Below, in pieces: positions 26,954 through 36,855 of a stretch of 62,795 bases of DNA. Below the pieces are notes generated by a model. The model saw nothing but the letters and a program-made list of their open reading frames with translations. It ran no database searches and had not been told where the DNA came from. How positions within the stretch are numbered: position 1 is the first letter of the stretch; each line of letters opens with the position of its first letter. The position numbers and the translations under genes were made by a program. This DNA comes from Emiliania huxleyi CCMP1516 (Eukaryota > Haptophyta > Isochrysidales > Noelaerhabdaceae), in contig NW_005201269.1 of NCBI RefSeq assembly GCF_000372725.1, positions 27,280 to 90,074 on the forward strand. The letters are read 5' to 3'.

Positions 26954-27232
26954 TTACACCGATCGTTCGCGCCCAGACCACTCCCATCCATCGAGGACAC
27001 ATGAGTAGCCTCTCACGATCAGCGTCGATATCCCTGACGCCGAAATGGCCGCGAGGCAGGCGGCGTTTGTGCCGCCACCCCTCAAGTACACGCGCGGCAC
27101 GATGGCGCGGTACATCAACACCGTCTCGTCCGCACAAATGGGCTGCGTCACGGACGAGTAGTACTGCGGCAGCGGCGGCTCCTGTGCATGTGCTGTCCGA
27201 GCAGCGAGCACGCACCGACGTCGGGGAACCAC
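26954..27232 (-). CDS. Hypothetical protein or exon
   Basis: A 92-codon minus-strand frame with protein-like composition: PLPQYYSSVTQPICADETVL, YRAIVPRVYLRGGGTNAACL, ISTLIVRGYSCVLDGWEWSG. A related nucleotide block (GCACAAATGGGMTGCGTCAC) recurs at 31785-31805, where the minus strand reads SSVTHPICAEV. No family recognised. It may be the end of a gene lying to the right. Confidence 0.35.
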   Translation of the reverse strand: MVPRRRCVLAARTAHAQEPPLPQYYSSVTQPICADETVLMYRAIVPRVYLRGGGTNAACLAAISASGISTLIVRGYSCVLDGWEWSGRERSV

Positions 27233-27337
27233 GGGTGATGAGAGGAGAGGAGACCTTGAGGGAGAGGGTGACCTACCTACCTACCTACACACTGCTCAGC
27301 TTAGCTAAAACTTGGGCAACTCTTTTTCGAATTTCAG

Positions 27338-27510
27338 CCGAACTTGAAGGCAAGCCCACGGCGCCACCGGAGGAGCTGCTCGCCGAGACGCTGCGCGAGC
27401 TGCGGAGCGCCAAGTTCAGCTTCGAGGCCGACCGCTTCACCTCGCAGGAGCGCATGCTCGACTTTGAGTGGGTGGTCAAGACCTCCCTCGCGCAGGCGGA
27501 GGTGTGGTAG
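27338..27510 (+). CDS. Orphan terminal exon
   Basis: Follows an acceptor-like TTTTTCGAATTTCAG (27324-27338). The ~57 codons (AELEGKPTAPPEELLAETLR, ELRSAKFSFEADRFTSQERM, DFEWVVKTSLAQAEVW) end in TAG at 27508-27510. The sequence is charged, helical and clearly protein-like. The rest of the gene was not found. Confidence 0.45.
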
Positions 27511-27703
27511 GAGTCGTAGTAGTCCCGGGTTACCACGTTGAAGAGCGTGAGAGTGTCGGCTGGAGCGCGGGTGCAGGCTCGCGTGGAGCGCGGGACTCGA
27601 TCGGTCGCTGCGACGATAGATTGTACTCTAACACACGACGCTCGGTCCCTTTCCACACGGTTACGCCCGCCGAAGCTCGCGAGGCGAGCATACCGAGGCT
27701 CAG

Positions 27704-28780
27704 CTAACGCACTAAGGGTCCCACGTGGTCATGCGTGCATGCTGTTGCATGCTGTCGTCCGTCCCGCGTCTCAGCGGCTCCGTCGCACCGAGCGTGACGC
27801 GCGCGCGGGCGTTCCGACGCCGCGTGGTCCGCCGGACAACTCCCTGTCGTCGTTGCGCAGCAGCGGAACGGTCCGTGGCTCGCATTCGGGTTGCCCATGC
27901 CGCGTTGCCCACTGTCCTCACTGGCGCACGGGTTGCAGTGCTTCTCGATGTGCACCGGTTGCCCGAGGAGGACATGCCATATGTGCTCGAACGCCGAACC
28001 CGCCCAATTGAGCCCGAAGTTGGAGGCCTTGTCGAGCACAGATGCCTTGATTGGGTTGGCACCATCGAAGGTGAGGGCCACCTCGAGCCCAACTTCGTAC
28101 ACTTGCCGCGGGTTGCGCCGCAGCGCGCGCCGGGAAGCGAGAAATTGCGCACAGCACTCGAAGGAGACGTTACGCACACCCGTGTGCTGGCGTGGCAGAT
28201 GTGGCGTCGGGTCGTCGATCGCGTCGCGCGCGAGCGCGGCGCTGGCTGGCCGGAAGCTTGAACGCCACCGACGCCAAAGCTCCGCGTAGCCTGGCTCCCA
28301 GTCCCGGTAGTGGATATCACGGTGTGCAACGTATGTCGTCGGCACGATCGGCACATAATCGGGGACAGTTTCTGCAGCATTCCACTCTGGAGGCGCCTCA
28401 CGCCAGAGGCACGCTGCCACGCGATGCAGCGTGTGCCTTGTGCCGTGCGGTGCACCGTGGACAAAGGCCACCCACTGTGGTAGTGTGTCGTAGCGCTCCG
28501 CCATGTAGTGCAAGTACGCCGGTGTCTCGCGACCGCGATTGGGCACGAATCGACGTCGGCAACACGCGCCACAAGTGATGTTGCGTACCGCAGCCGGTGT
28601 CCTGTACGAGGGATGGGCCCTGCCAGAGTCGACTACCTGGTAGAATGTGACTGGCGATTGGCGCACGAGCGGCAGCACGGCCTCGAACGACTCGTCAAAG
28701 CGCACCCACACAAATTCGAGCCAACCGCCGAAGGAACACGATGCGGCAGCGTCTGCAGGCGTTGCCGCTCGTCCCGGCAT
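27704..28780 (-). CDS. DUF3431 family protein
   Basis: 358 residues. DUF3431 landmarks appear in order: FVWVRFDESFEAVLPL (~22), FVPNRGRETPAYLHYMAERYD (split as VPNRGRE / YLHYMAERYDTLPQWVAFVHG, ~80-110), FECCAQFLASRRALRRNP (~210) and NWAGSAFEHIWHVLLGQP (~255). These proteins are found in fungi, algae and some viruses and are thought to relate to glycan modification. The function is unknown. No signal peptide at the chosen Met, so a missing 5' exon is possible. The last ~70 residues are Arg/Cys-rich and may be read-through, with the true end near residue 285. Confidence 0.7.
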   Translation of the reverse strand: MPGRAATPADAAASCSFGGWLEFVWVRFDESFEAVLPLVRQSPVTFYQVVDSGRAHPSYRTPAAVRNITCGACCRRRFVPNRGRETPAYLHYMAERYDTLPQWVAFVHGAPHGTRHTLHRVAACLWREAPPEWNAAETVPDYVPIVPTTYVAHRDIHYRDWEPGYAELWRRWRSSFRPASAALARDAIDDPTPHLPRQHTGVRNVSFECCAQFLASRRALRRNPRQVYEVGLEVALTFDGANPIKASVLDKASNFGLNWAGSAFEHIWHVLLGQPVHIEKHCNPCASEDSGQRGMGNPNASHGPFRCCATTTGSCPADHAASERPRARHARCDGAAETRDGRQHATACTHDHVGPLVR

Positions 28781-29160
28781 GATCGTCGCCCAACGAAAAA
28801 ATAGTGCGCGTTGCGGTTGCGAGCCGACGGGACGATCGTCGGCGCGCGCTTGTCAGAGCACTTCGTCCCGCGAGCACTTCGTCCTAGCCTGTGCACTAAT
28901 TCACAGCCTTGTTATTGAGAAGAAAATACCTCGTATGGCGCTGTGCGTTGGCCTGTTCACATCTCTTCACTTCACATAAACGCACAACTCCGGACCCAAG
29001 ACGCACAAGCACAGACAGTCGAGAAGAGGGGGAGAGACAGCAACGACAGTCAGAAGTCAGCGCTGGGTCCCAGGCAGGAAGGCGAATGCGATGACGGCCT
29101 CTAGTGTGAGCTCTAGCTAGTGAGCTCATACGCACGCCGGCAGATCGCGACTATATACAG
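28781..29160. other. Intergenic
   Basis: Direct repeat GAGCACTTCGTCC(C/T) at 28857-28885. No gene supported. Confidence 0.5.
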
Positions 29161-31250
29161 CTAGTTAAGAGCCGACCGACCCTCGCGTCCGGTGCTCACC
29201 GACGGCCGGGCGGGCCGCCCGCCCACGCGCCGCCTACGCGCAGCGCGTGCGCCGCAAACTCGCCCGCCGACAGCGCTGGCCAGGCGCCATCGGCCGTCGC
29301 GAGAGGCCTGCCCGGCTGTCGCCGCGGGGCCCCCACGAACACCACGCGTCGGAGGCGGTGCCGCGCGAACTCGCGCGCAAAGTGCACGCCCCACGCCCGC
29401 CGCAGCGTCGTAGCGAAGTAGGACCGCGGCCGCCTCCTTCGCGCTACGCGCGCCGATCCGCCTCCAGTGCTGCTTGGATGCCGACTCCACCACACAGTCG
29501 AACAGCTGGTGCAGGTCGTCCGACGCCTCCGCGTAGGCCCCGACAACGAGGCTGCGCACGGTGCCAAACGAGCGCAGCACGGAGGAAACGGCGTCCCTCG
29601 AGCCGTTGTTCCATGCCTGCACGTGCGGCTTGGCATCGAGCGCCGCCGCCCGCGCCTCGTAGTCGCGCTGGACAAGGTTCGCCCTGTCGGCGACAGCGCC
29701 GCCCTGGCCATCGTCGCGCGCCCGAGCGCTCATGTAGTGAGGCCCGCCGCGGTGGATGGTCTTGCCCTCGAGGAGGTGCTCCGCCGGCGGCTGCTCGGGC
29801 CCGCGCTGCACTGTCGTGCCGCGCCACCGGACAGACGGATGCGCCTGGCCTCGTGTGCCCGTGCAGCGCGCCGTGCGGGACTCGCGCAGCTTGCAGTGCA
29901 GGCGCCCATCCGGCACGATGCCGTTCTTGCCGCGCGTGCCAGCGGTGCCGTTGAGTGTGACAGGCGGGATGACGGCGCTGAAGATCTCGCGCGGTTCCTC
30001 CTTGCCGCGCAGCCCCGCGTGCAGCGCATCACCGATCACGCGTGAGAAGATGTCGTCGTGGCAGTTGCCGTGGGCGCGGTCGTTGAGCGTCGCCAAGCCC
30101 AGCTGGACGCCAAAGGCATCGCAGACTCGAGGAGGGCCGCGGCCGGAGCAGGCGATGCTCTTGCCCACGAGCGCGCGCACGGCTGGGCTCTCCCGGCCGA
30201 GGTAGGTGCAGAAGATCTCGCGGAACTCGCGCGCCTCGCACCGGTTCTGAGCCGAGGGCCATGAGCTCACCCACGCGGACGAGAACGAGTCGACGGCCAG
30301 CCACGCCTCCCGCCGCGTGTCGCCGTGCGGCAGCCCGAGGATGCTGCGGCTGAGCTGGTTGCGCTTGACCTGCTCCCGCTGCTGCGTCAGCTGCCGCTGT
30401 AGCCCAGCGCTGCCGGCCCGCCCGTTGCCAGCCTCGGGAGCCCGGACATCGAGAGGTCCCGCCACGCCCTCGCCGCGGACCTCTCGCTGCATGCCCTCCC
30501 ACGCCTTCTTGAAGGACTCGCCCGTCGGCGTCAGCTGCCCCAGCTGCGCGCCGAGCGGGTTGACGTTGGTGGTGCAGCCCGAGAGGAAGCGCGAGAGGCG
30601 AGGGCTGTTCGGGTACGGCAACTCGAAGGCGCCGTGGCCGAAGAGCGGAGCGAGCATCTGGAAGAAGCCGCGCTCTCTGCCGCCGCCGGGCGTCGACCTG
30701 TCGAGGAACCTCTCGGCCGCCTCGACAAAGCAGGCGCAGAACGCAGCCGGCGCCACCTCCTCGAGCGAGCGCAGGCCGAGGCCGCGCATCCGCGCAGGCA
30801 GGCGAGCCCGCCGCGCGGTGATGGCGTCGCCGAGCACGCCCTCGTAGCCGCACGCCTCAGCGGCACGGGTGAGCGCAGCGTCGACGACGCGAGCGTGGGA
30901 CACCGTCTTGTCGGGAGGGAGGTGCCGAAGGATGAAGTCGAACTTGGCGGAGCAGGAGTAGTAGATGGCGGCCCACAGCGCGTGGGGGCTCGCAGCACGT
31001 AGCGAAAGAACTGTCTTGTCGATGTAGCTCACGATACTGCTCACCTGGGCGCGTAACCACGCATCCACAAACCCTGCCTCCCCCATTGGGCAGCCCGCGA
31101 CCATCACGCCTCGGTACGTCCGCGACCCGCCATCCTCCTCCGGCAGTGCGAGAGGTTGTACTCGGGAGAGAAGCACTCGAGCTTCGAGACCTGCATCTCG
31201 AGGTTGACACACTCACGGTTATATGTCATCTCCCACGGTATCATATACTA
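29161..31250 (-). mobile_element. 5'-truncated non-LTR retrotransposon-like element (RT C-terminal region plus PD-ExK-like nuclease)
   Basis: A long frame (29161-31212, 683 codons) resembling the part of retroelement polyproteins that follows the polymerase palm. At the 5' edge, in a second frame, LEMQVSKLECFSPEYNLS matches the 'K-C-x-x-F/Y-S-P' RT block. The main frame continues with GVMVAGCPMGEAGFVDAWL, LRAASPHALWAAIYYSCSA, ARLPARMRGLGLRSLEEVAP, LSRSILGLPHGD, AWLAVDSFSSAWVSSWPS. It then reaches GIVPDGRLHCKL ... LLEGKTIHRGG, a PD-(D/E)xK-type nuclease pattern. The polymerase YxDD region is absent: a stop lies at ~31250, and the sequence beyond is unrelated. Loss of the 5' part is typical of target-primed retrotransposition. 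At least one frameshift is present (~31130), with another likely near 29830. The element is not autonomous as it stands. Confidence 0.65.
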
Positions 31251-31795
31251 CAGATACGTAACATGCACATGTACGCAAGTTATGATCCTTTTAGGATTTT
31301 CCAAAAATGGGACGCGAGTTAAATTAGACGACTTGTTCACCCGTATCGTTGCTCGTGGCACCGTAGTCCGTACGTTAGCCTGCAGGCCTGAGCAGGCTAT
31401 ACACACCGCCCGCGCTCTCAGGCGGCCGAGTAGGCAGCCACACGTTTTTTTGCTAAGCTGCCATGAACACCGTAACAGCTTGTTCTGAACGTCCACTGCA
31501 CACGTCCAGGTGTTCTGAACGTTCCTGAGTGGTGTAGCTCGGTGCACCTCAAAGGCCTCAAGTGCCGGTGACAACTCGTGCGCGTGTCGATCAACATGTT
31601 GACGCTTTGCGGCGTGGGCACTGATAGACACAGCGCATGCCATGACGTCTTGAGGTTCACCAACGACAGGAGGTTGGCCCATGACTTCAGTGCCAGCGAC
31701 AGAGACGTTGTCAGAGCTGGCGTCGTCTGCGGCACTGCCGCCGTCGCCATTGCCATCGCCACCGCCAACATCACCAGCACCTCCGCACAAATGGG
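31251..31795. other. Intergenic
   Basis: AT-richer 31210-31340, possibly target-site flank. No supported gene. Confidence 0.4.
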
Positions 31796-32113
31796 ATGCG
31801 TCACGGACGACGAACCATTACCAAGAACCTTCGCCCAATCCGTCACGCTGGGATGCGTGGTCGCGAGAAGCGCCTTGGTTGCTGGCGAAGCCGGAAGCGA
31901 GCGGAGCCGGAGCCGAGCAGGACCAGTGCGCGGTGGACGGTGGAATCCTTCGCACGGGCTGGGGCTGTTGTCGGGGAGGATTACATTGTTTGCCGCCGCG
32001 TGGACCGCACAGCCTTTCTGCGCAACGTGCAGAGGATCGCCGAGTGCATTGTGCACTTCTTCCTCATCGAGGAACTCGTGGCCGAGGACGATCAGCTCGT
32101 GATCGTGGACTGA
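31796..32113 (+). CDS. Hypothetical C-terminal exon
   Basis: The last ~55 codons (GAVVGEDYIVCRRVDRTAFL, RNVQRIAECIVHFFLIEEL, VAEDDQLVIVD, then TGA) are strongly protein-like, with a hydrophobic helix and acidic end. The preceding ~45 codons are Arg-rich and probably non-coding. The true exon may begin near 31945. Family not recognised. Confidence 0.4.
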   Translation: MRHGRRTITKNLRPIRHAGMRGREKRLGCWRSRKRAEPEPSRTSARWTVESFARAGAVVGEDYIVCRRVDRTAFLRNVQRIAECIVHFFLIEELVAEDDQLVIVD

Positions 32114-32544
32114 GCCGCATCACAGCTCGAGTGCTCTAGGGTGGGGTTTCGTACCACCGTCGTGCTCTCGTGCAAGGGCGGACCCACTTGCTCCACGCCC
32201 GCCCCTCGTAGACGGTTACCGGGAGCCATCGGAGATCATCTCGGGTCTCTGAGCGGCTACGATGTGGCGGCGTTCCGTCCGCCGGAGCCACGCGAGCGCA
32301 GCGAGCCGAAGCAAATTTTGAGCTGTGGCCTGTGGGCTGTATCTTCTATCTGCTAGTGGCTGGGGCAGGCGCAAGTGTTGTTCGCGCTCCCTAGCTCTTT
32401 GGTATTGTTGTTCAGCCGGCCTAACGTTAGCTACTGTTGTTGGGGAGCCCCACTGTTGTTCTGTTGTTACTGTTAACACTAGCAACACTGTTCAGCTCTT
32501 AACGTTTGACAGCCCTAAGGGTCCCCAATACTCGACTGTTGCCA
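32114..32544. other. Intergenic
   Basis: Repeated TGTTGTT runs (32370-32480) and no supported gene. Confidence 0.5.
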
Positions 32545-32700
32545 TCCCAATCTGTCACTCCCCTCTCTCCCGGCCGGGGCGGGGCGCGCGCGGGGGCGGC
32601 GGGTGTGCGGGATGTCTGTGGGCCCGAGAGCGATATGCCCTGTGTCCGCCTTGCTTTGTTCTTGTTCCCTAACATCGAAGGCTAAGCTAAAAAAAATCTT
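32545..32700 (+). repeat. Dispersed repeat R4, copy 2
   Basis: Uninterrupted copy of the 24690-24955 repeat: CTGTCACTCCCCTCTCTCCC, GGGATGTCTGTGGGCCCGAG, CTAACATCGAAGGCTAAGCT. It lacks the R2 insertion. Confidence 0.8.
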
Positions 32701-32939
32701 GTTTTTGTGACTAGTCTTTGTTAGATATCGAGGTCTCGTGAGTTTTTTATGGCACTGATAAATTCGCGCGACTCGCGGCGAGCCGAGCCAGGCCACGGCG
32801 CTCGGCCTGCTGAGAGAAGACCTTCCCGAGCGCGGATTTGTCGGCTGTTGGTCGTAGGGTGTTGAATTGCCCTTCCCCTCAATCAAACTTACTTCCCCCC
32901 TTCATATTCGTTCCGCGAAACAGTCTAACAGAGGGCCGT

Positions 32940-34121
32940 CTACAACAAGACAGCTACGGGAGAGACCCGCGCCGCCGCCAGCGGCGCCACAGCCTCCCAC
33001 GCATTCTCGGCCGGGTCGTACCGCTCCACCGAGCTGAGCGCGTTGTTGCAGCCTCCCACCGCGTACAGCTTGCCGTCGAGCACCGCCACGCCATGTTCGC
33101 CCCGGGCCGTCCCCATCGGCGCCACCGCCTCCCACGAATTGGCAGCCGGATCGTACCGCTCGACCGAGCTGAGGCGGGCACCGCCCCCGTCGCCGTTCCT
33201 GCCGCCGACCGCGTACAGCTTGCCGTCGAGCATCGCCACGCCGTGATTATACCGCGCCGTCCCCAGCGGCGCCACCGCCTCCCACACATCCAGTGCCGGA
33301 TCGTACCGCTCCACCGAGCTGAGGAAGTCAGTATTGAAGCCGCCCACAGCGTACATCTTGCCGTCGAGCGCCGCCACAGCGTGATGGTCCCGCTCCGCCG
33401 CCATCGGCGCCACCGCCTCCCACGCGTTCGCCGCCGGATCGTACCGTTCCACCGAGCTGAGGGTGCCGCCGTAGCCTCCGTACCCGCCCACAGCGTACAG
33501 CTTGTCGTCGAGCACGACCACGCCGTGACACCACCGCGCCTCTGCCATCGGCGCCGCCGCCTCCCACGCGTTCGTTTCAAAGTCGTACCGCTCCACCGAG
33601 CTGGAAGTTGCTTCGTCGGCCTCATCCTCGCCATCCTCATCCTCGCCATCAGCCTCGCTCCGGCCGCCCGCCGCGTAGAGCTTGCCATCAAGCACCGCCG
33701 TGCCGACATACGTGCGTGCCGTCAGCATCGGCGCCACAGCCTCCTCCTCCCACTCATTCGTTGACGGGTCGTACCGCTCCAGCGAGTTAAGGAACTCGCC
33801 CTCGCTGTCTTGGCCGCCGATCACGAGCATGCGCGGCCTCTCGCGCTTCTTCAGCGTCTCCTTCCAGCCGCGGCGCCACGCGCGGCACGTCCCCTTGACG
33901 GCGTGCTCCTTGGTCGGCAGCTGGGCGAGGATGTGCGGGGCGAGGTCCGGCGAGAGGAGGACCTCGGAGAGCACCCACTCGGGCTGCTCCACGAGCCGTG
34001 CGGCGTGCTCCTCCGCCACGCGCAGCGCAGCGTCGCTCGCGCCCGCCTGCGCCTCGATGATGGCGCACAGCTGCGCTGGCGAGAGGTTCGCGACGCGGGC
34101 GCCGATGCGGTGGGAGGCCAT
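32940..34121 (-). CDS. F-box-like kelch protein, six blades
   Basis: 393 residues from MASHRIGARVANLSP. The frame is open upstream, but the paralogue at 17616 starts at the same Met. The N-terminal ~100 residues with the F-box-like LAPHILAQLPTKEHAVKG are almost identical to that paralogue. Six kelch blades follow. Blade two carries an acidic insert (EADGEDEDGEDEADEA) in a propeller loop. The predicted role is substrate recognition in a Cullin/SCF-type ubiquitin ligase. The 3' flank (TTCCGCGAAACAGT, CAGTCTAACAGAG) matches that of the short kelch gene at 1 kb, so those two are the closest pair outside the coding region. Confidence 0.9.
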   Translation of the reverse strand: MASHRIGARVANLSPAQLCAIIEAQAGASDAALRVAEEHAARLVEQPEWVLSEVLLSPDLAPHILAQLPTKEHAVKGTCRAWRRGWKETLKKRERPRMLVIGGQDSEGEFLNSLERYDPSTNEWEEEAVAPMLTARTYVGTAVLDGKLYAAGGRSEADGEDEDGEDEADEATSSSVERYDFETNAWEAAAPMAEARWCHGVVVLDDKLYAVGGYGGYGGTLSSVERYDPAANAWEAVAPMAAERDHHAVAALDGKMYAVGGFNTDFLSSVERYDPALDVWEAVAPLGTARYNHGVAMLDGKLYAVGGRNGDGGGARLSSVERYDPAANSWEAVAPMGTARGEHGVAVLDGKLYAVGGCNNALSSVERYDPAENAWEAVAPLAAARVSPVAVLL

Positions 34122-35265
34122 GTGGAGGAGAAAAACAAGCGGAGCGGCAGCGAGGGCGGATCGGGCCCCCTCCCCCCCCCTCCCCCCCGGGGGCACACAG
34201 GGCAGGCCAAAAAGAAAATATCCGACAACAACAACAAGACAGCTACAACAAGAGAGAGGCCCGCGCCGCCGCCATCGGAGCCAGCGGAGAGGATTTCGCC
34301 CACAAGGGTGTGAGGTAGATCCTCTGCCGACACAACATAATCTCCTCTCGCCGTCTCGCGGCTTTGCGAAAAGAATTCGCTGGACCAGGATCCACCTTCA
34401 TTTTTTGGTTTTTTGAGAATTCGCTCGTTGGAAAAGAATTTGACGAAGGCAGTGACAATTATCAATTTACCCGACATCAATCGTCGACGGCAAGCTCGAG
34501 AACTGCGCCTCCAAAGTTGCCCAGATTCGCCTCTCGCGGCGCGCTGAGTTAGTATCGCCGGTGCGCCAGCCGGCTCTGCTCCACAGCAGGGCATGCCTGA
34601 CTGGCTCCTGCTAGCCGTGCGTCCTGGTGGCATCCATTGCCAGCTCAGGTAGCCCCAGGAGGTCGCCTCGCGCACAACTCGGCGCCGCACAGCACCGCTC
34701 CGCGTTACTACCGAGTTAGTATCGTCGACCCACAGAGACTGCTCTTCTGTAGGTGGAGCCGACAAACGCCGGCCGGGTCGGCCCCGCCGCCCCCATCGCC
34801 GTAGCCGGGGCGGCGGCGGCCTCGGCGGACCATCCGACGCGCCGCGCGCCCGACGGGGAGGTGTTCACCACCCCTGGTTCCTCACCCCGCCACGCCTTCG
34901 TGCAGACGCCGTGGCACCCACCTCAGGCGCCGCTCGGGCTCGGTTGACGGCCTCCCAAGTGCTTGGCTCGTGCCCAGCCGACCGGCAGGCGATGCCCACT
35001 CGCTGCTAGGCTAATCTCGGGCTGTCAAGCGGCGGTGTGGTGCCGTGAAGGGCAGCGGTGCCAAAACTACGACTATTAGTACCGTGCGGGGGCAGAGTGC
35101 ACTTAATTCTGTCAAAAATCGAAATGTGCCCCGTGGGACGTATTGGGCTAGGATCATACGTCCGGGAGGCCCCCCTTGGCCTTGCGTGCCGCAACGACCC
35201 ACAGTGCTGGTACCACTCTCTTCACAGCTCTTAAGTGTGCCATAACTACGATAGTGCGGGTACCC
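34122..35265. other. Intergenic
   Basis: 34225-34300 contains a scrambled copy of kelch 3'-end sequence (ACAAGACAGCTACAACAAG, GCCGCCGCCATCGG). Repeated GAATTCGCT and GAAAAGAATT motifs lie at 34370-34440. No supported gene. Confidence 0.5.
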
Positions 35266-35404
35266 GCACTTGGAGCACTTGGAGTGCAGTCATTAACCGC
35301 ACATCCAGGGCCGGGGAGCTAAGAAGAGCGCACCCAGCGGGCCGGATGATTGGCATCGGGTTACGGGCTAGAGAGCCCTAGCCCCGGGGGTGCGCGTTCG
35401 CAGG
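35266..35404 (+). repeat. Dispersed repeat R3, single-arm copy
   Basis: CACTTGGAGCACTTGGAGTG, CACATCCAGGGCCGGGGAGC, GCGCACCCAGCGGGCCGGAT, ATCGGGTTACGGGCTAGAGA, GGGGGTGCGCGTTCGCAGG. Nearly identical to the right arm at 50641-50776. Here only one arm is present. Confidence 0.85.
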
Positions 35405-35769
35405 GAAAGGGCCGTAAAGTAAACACGGGTCTCCGAGGGTTGGCTCCGCGCTCCGGGTTTCCCCTTAGCAGCAGACCGCCCCCTCTACTCGGAGCTATAA
35501 TGAACACCAGACATGCACACGACACGCACTCTCACACGACGTCACCGCTCAGGGCCCCTTCGCGTAAGGTCCTCATCCTCACTCCGGAGGAGGCTCCCCT
35601 CTCCTCTGAGTTCTTCCTCTTGTTCGCCTGCCGAGGCGGTGCCCGGTGCCGAGCGCAGGCGGCCATCCATCCGTAAGATACGAGCTTGTATCGATAGAAA
35701 TTGCGCCGTTGACATCTCAGCTCTTCACACGGCCTCCCTCGGCTCAGAGATTCCGCGACGTCCCTCAAA

Positions 35770-36190
35770 GTGATGGCTAACCTCGAAATCTGCACCTTGG
35801 ATGGCTGCGCTCCCTGTTTCGCAGCCATCCGTGCTAAGGATGGCTGGCACGCCTAGATCTCAGCCATGCACTCCTACCGGATGGCTGAGAACTAGGCATG
35901 CCAGCCATCCTTAATTCACATGGTTGCAATTAAAGCATCCTGGCCACTCCGCCTCCCAGCACGCGCCATTCTGGCTGCGTTCCCGTCAGCGCAGCCATCC
36001 TCCGGCCGATGGCTGCGATGGCTGTGTCCCGGCCATCCGCCCGGCCGCATGATTGATGGCTGTCATACAGCCGTCGCAGCCATCGGCCGGACGATGGCTG
36101 TCGCGAATTCGACCCAGCCTTCTCGCCGCCCCCGACACGACGAGCGCAGGTGGCTCCACTCACGCTGCGCGAGCCACCACACCCTTTTCG
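35770..36190. repeat. Cluster of GCAGCCATCC / GGATGGCTGC units
   Basis: At least a dozen copies of GGATGGCTG or its complement in both orientations lie within ~350 bp. They form many potential hairpins (for example GCAGCCATCGGCCGGACGAT). The block AACCTCGAAATCTGCACC plus GGATGGCTGCGCTCC at 35773 recurs at 36512 and, inverted, at 36600. Confidence 0.7.
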
Positions 36191-36194
36191 GATG

Positions 36195-36294
36195 NNNNNN
36201 NNNNNNNNNNNNNNNNNNNNNNNNNNNNNNNNNNNNNNNNNNNNNNNNNNNNNNNNNNNNNNNNNNNNNNNNNNNNNNNNNNNNNNNNNNNNNN
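36195..36294. other. Assembly gap (100 N)
   Basis: Exactly 100 N. It abuts the outer end of an inverted repeat, which probably caused the break in assembly. Confidence 0.99.
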
Positions 36295-36855
36295 GACGTC
36301 GCGCTCGTTCATGACGACGTTGAGGTGGGAGCAGAAGCCCGACGTGGCGATGAACCAGTTCGGATCTTCGACCACGTCGGGCACGACAGGGACAGGGTTG
36401 AACGGAGCAAACAGTGGCCCGCGTTCGGTCAGCAGCGCCAGGTTTGCTAAAAGAGTGAACATGCGCGCTTGTAGGGTATGCTGGCGGCGGGCAGCCGCTC
36501 GGGTTCGATCACTCTGGGCTAACCTCGAAATCTGCACCTTGGATGGCTGCGCTCCCGGTGTCCCAGCCATCCTTAGCACGGATGGCTGCGAAACAGGGAG
36601 CGCAGCCATCCAAGGTGCAGATTTCGAGGTTAGCCCAAAGTGATCGAACCCGAGCGGCTGCCCGCCGCCAGCATACCCTACAAGCGCGCATGTTCACTCT
36701 TTTAGCAAACCTGGCGCTGCTGACCGAACGCGGGCCACTGTTTGCTCCGTTCAACCCTGTCCCTGTCGTGCCCGACGTGGTCGAAGATCCGAACTGGCTC
36801 ATCGCCACGTCCGGCTTCTGCTCCCACCTCAACGTCGTCATGAACGAGCGCGACG
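36295..36855. repeat. Large inverted repeat beside the gap
   Basis: The left arm (36295 to ~36550) is the reverse complement of ~36600-36855 with only a few mismatches (for example CGACGTGGCGATGAACCAG versus its partner). The loop is about 45 bp and made of GGATGGCTGC-type sequence. The arms carry the 5' part of the gene at 36690, so a second, diverging copy of that gene may run into the gap. Confidence 0.9.
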
